From: an uncultured Eubacteriales bacterium
GTDB lineage: Bacteria; Bacillota; Clostridia; Oscillospirales; CAG-272
Reading direction: 5' to 3'
Assembly: GCA_910586545.1 (NCBI GenBank)
Contig: CAJUIQ010000017.1
Span: 1 to 41,658, forward strand
DNA: 41,658 bases
Below the pieces are notes generated by a model. The model saw only the letters and a list, made by a program, of their open reading frames with translations, did no database searches and was not told the DNA's origin. Shown here one piece after another: positions 40,695 through 41,658 of this stretch; within the stretch, counting starts at the first letter, position 1; every line of letters begins with the position of its first letter. Made by a program: the position numbers and the translations under genes.

Positions 40695-41658
40695 TAGTCT
40701 TCTACCTCAATTACTGTATTTTGATTTTCATAGTTTGCAATCTGCAGACTCCATACGCTATCGTCTCCGTCTTCGGAAACCTTATCAAAGCCCATGGCGC
40801 CATAAAAATCCCGCACCATATTGTTTTTTGCGGTTTTATAATAATATCCTACGATTCGGGCGATTCCCTGAGACGCCGCTTGGGCAACCAAAGCGTCCAG
40901 CATAGCATGCTCCATATTCCGCTTGAGGACACGACAGCTCATCAGCCAAAGTCGTATGTGAAGGGCGTCGCCATCCTTTTCTCCAATTACCACTGTGACA
41001 ACACCGTTATCCCCATATTTATCCGACAGTTTTCCAAACAAGCGAATATACTTGTCTGATTTTGCAATCTCCTCCATCTCGGCATTGGATATCCGCCAAG
41101 TGGTAAGATTGAACTGATTGGACTTGTTGGTCAACTGCGCGATTCGAGGAATATATACCGGTTCAAAATCCCGGATCACCGCATGCATTTCCAGAGAACG
41201 GAGATATTGGTCATAATCGGCGTATGACTGCATTTCTGATGCGCGCAAAACATTTGCACGATACATCTCGTTTCGCTTGATATCGTCGGCAGACAATTGC
41301 GTGACTTCAAAAAAGCGAGAACGATCTATTGTACGGATATAACTTTCCGGAGCGCACATCTGTGGGACGGAAACGTCGGGAAAGCTTTGTTTTACAATTT
41401 CACGTTCCGCCGGGTTATCGTCTACAAATACGATGCTGTCCGCAGCAATATTCAGTTCCGATGCGATTTCAGACAGGTTCCTGTCCTTGGTATTCCAGTT
41501 GGCCTTGATTACAATAAAGTCATCCGGGCGCAGGGTTCCTTCCGGATGATTTAATCCAGCAAGGGCGTTTTCCCGCTCGTTTTTGGAGTTGACATTCAGT
41601 GTAATGCCAATTTGGGACAGTTCCTTCACATAGCTTTGAAATTCGCTGTAAACTTGTC
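40694..41658 (-). CDS. FkbH-like HAD-family protein with acetyltransferase-like C-terminal domain (5' end outside window)
   Basis: The reading frame is open to the window edge, so the N-terminal part, including the usual DLDNTLWGG HAD motif I, is missing. The visible 320 residues start within YSEFQSYVKELSQIGITL, then VNSKNERENA and FIVIKANWNTKDRN. HAD motif FVDDNPAEREIVKQ follows. The C-terminal 130 residues are a GNAT-like fold (RLWLMSCRVLKRNMEHAML, then YYKTAKNNMVRDFYGAMGF). FkbH enzymes take glyceryl from 1,3-bisphosphoglycerate onto a carrier protein, in polyketide and related pathways. In this operon the product would be glyceryl-ACP or a relative, which is inference. It is cotranscribed with the ACP. 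Confidence 0.88.
   Translation of the reverse strand, partial: QVYSEFQSYVKELSQIGITLNVNSKNERENALAGLNHPEGTLRPDDFIVIKANWNTKDRNLSEIASELNIAADSIVFVDDNPAEREIVKQSFPDVSVPQMCAPESYIRTIDRSRFFEVTQLSADDIKRNEMYRANVLRASEMQSYADYDQYLRSLEMHAVIRDFEPVYIPRIAQLTNKSNQFNLTTWRISNAEMEEIAKSDKYIRLFGKLSDKYGDNGVVTVVIGEKDGDALHIRLWLMSCRVLKRNMEHAMLDALVAQAASQGIARIVGYYYKTAKNNMVRDFYGAMGFDKVSEDGDDSVWSLQIANYENQNTVIEVED

Overview
The window looks like a chromosomal segment of an anaerobic, spore-forming, low-to-mid-GC Firmicute of the class Clostridia, probably a gut Ruminococcaceae/Oscillospiraceae-type bacterium. The evidence is AGGAGG-type ribosome binding sites, sigma-A promoters with 17-base spacers, sporulation genes (sipL-like and a tiny spoVM), a radical-SAM activase of the anaerobic ribonucleotide reductase type, a dockerin-bearing secreted protein and the prpC-prkC-rsgA-spoVM gene order. 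Genus assignment is inference. I see no phage, insertion sequence or CRISPR array.

Layout. 1-3042 (minus strand): a purine operon purE-purC-purF-purM, with purM cut by the window edge. It is driven by a near-consensus promoter followed by a ZTP (pfl-type) riboswitch and an intrinsic terminator. 3114-10982: mostly single genes, each with its own promoter: a radical-SAM activase, a membrane-anchored LytM/M23 protein lacking one zinc ligand, a DegV fatty-acid-binding protein, a family 2 glycosyltransferase, a flavin reductase-like protein, a zinc-ribbon membrane protein, an FkbM methyltransferase and a HIT hydrolase. 11023-16304: aspartate kinase (minus), then a SipL-like spore-coat morphogenesis protein and a coupled cluster of DUF5685, a J-domain protein with a Cys-rich tail, and a membrane protein. 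16457-20057: a GntR(YtrA-type)-ABC ATPase-ABC permease operon with a palindromic operator. 20097-24636 (minus): a 1140-residue secreted multidomain protein (lysozyme-like, SH3, three copies of an unfamiliar domain, InlB-type repeats, cohesin-like, dockerin), with an iron-type alcohol dehydrogenase just downstream.

24781-27204: the rpmG-secE-nusG-rplK-rplA transcription/translation block with a probable L1-binding leader. It ends at a terminator straight after rplA, so rplJ-rplL do not follow. Next come the long-form hibernation factor hpf and the PP2C phosphatase, PASTA kinase, RsgA and SpoVM set. A tRNA-Thr(CGT) and a lipoprotein follow on the minus strand.

33379-37664 (minus): a cytoplasmic GH116-GH2 glycosidase pair from one promoter. 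37871-41658 (minus): an FkbH-like HAD protein (5' end outside the window), an acyl carrier protein, an MBOAT O-acyltransferase and an SGNH (AlgJ/DltD-like) protein. Together these look like a pathway that loads a small acyl group, possibly glyceryl, on a carrier protein and moves it across the membrane onto a surface polymer. This operon, the triple-repeat dockerin protein and the DUF5685/J-domain cluster are the best candidates for undescribed biology.
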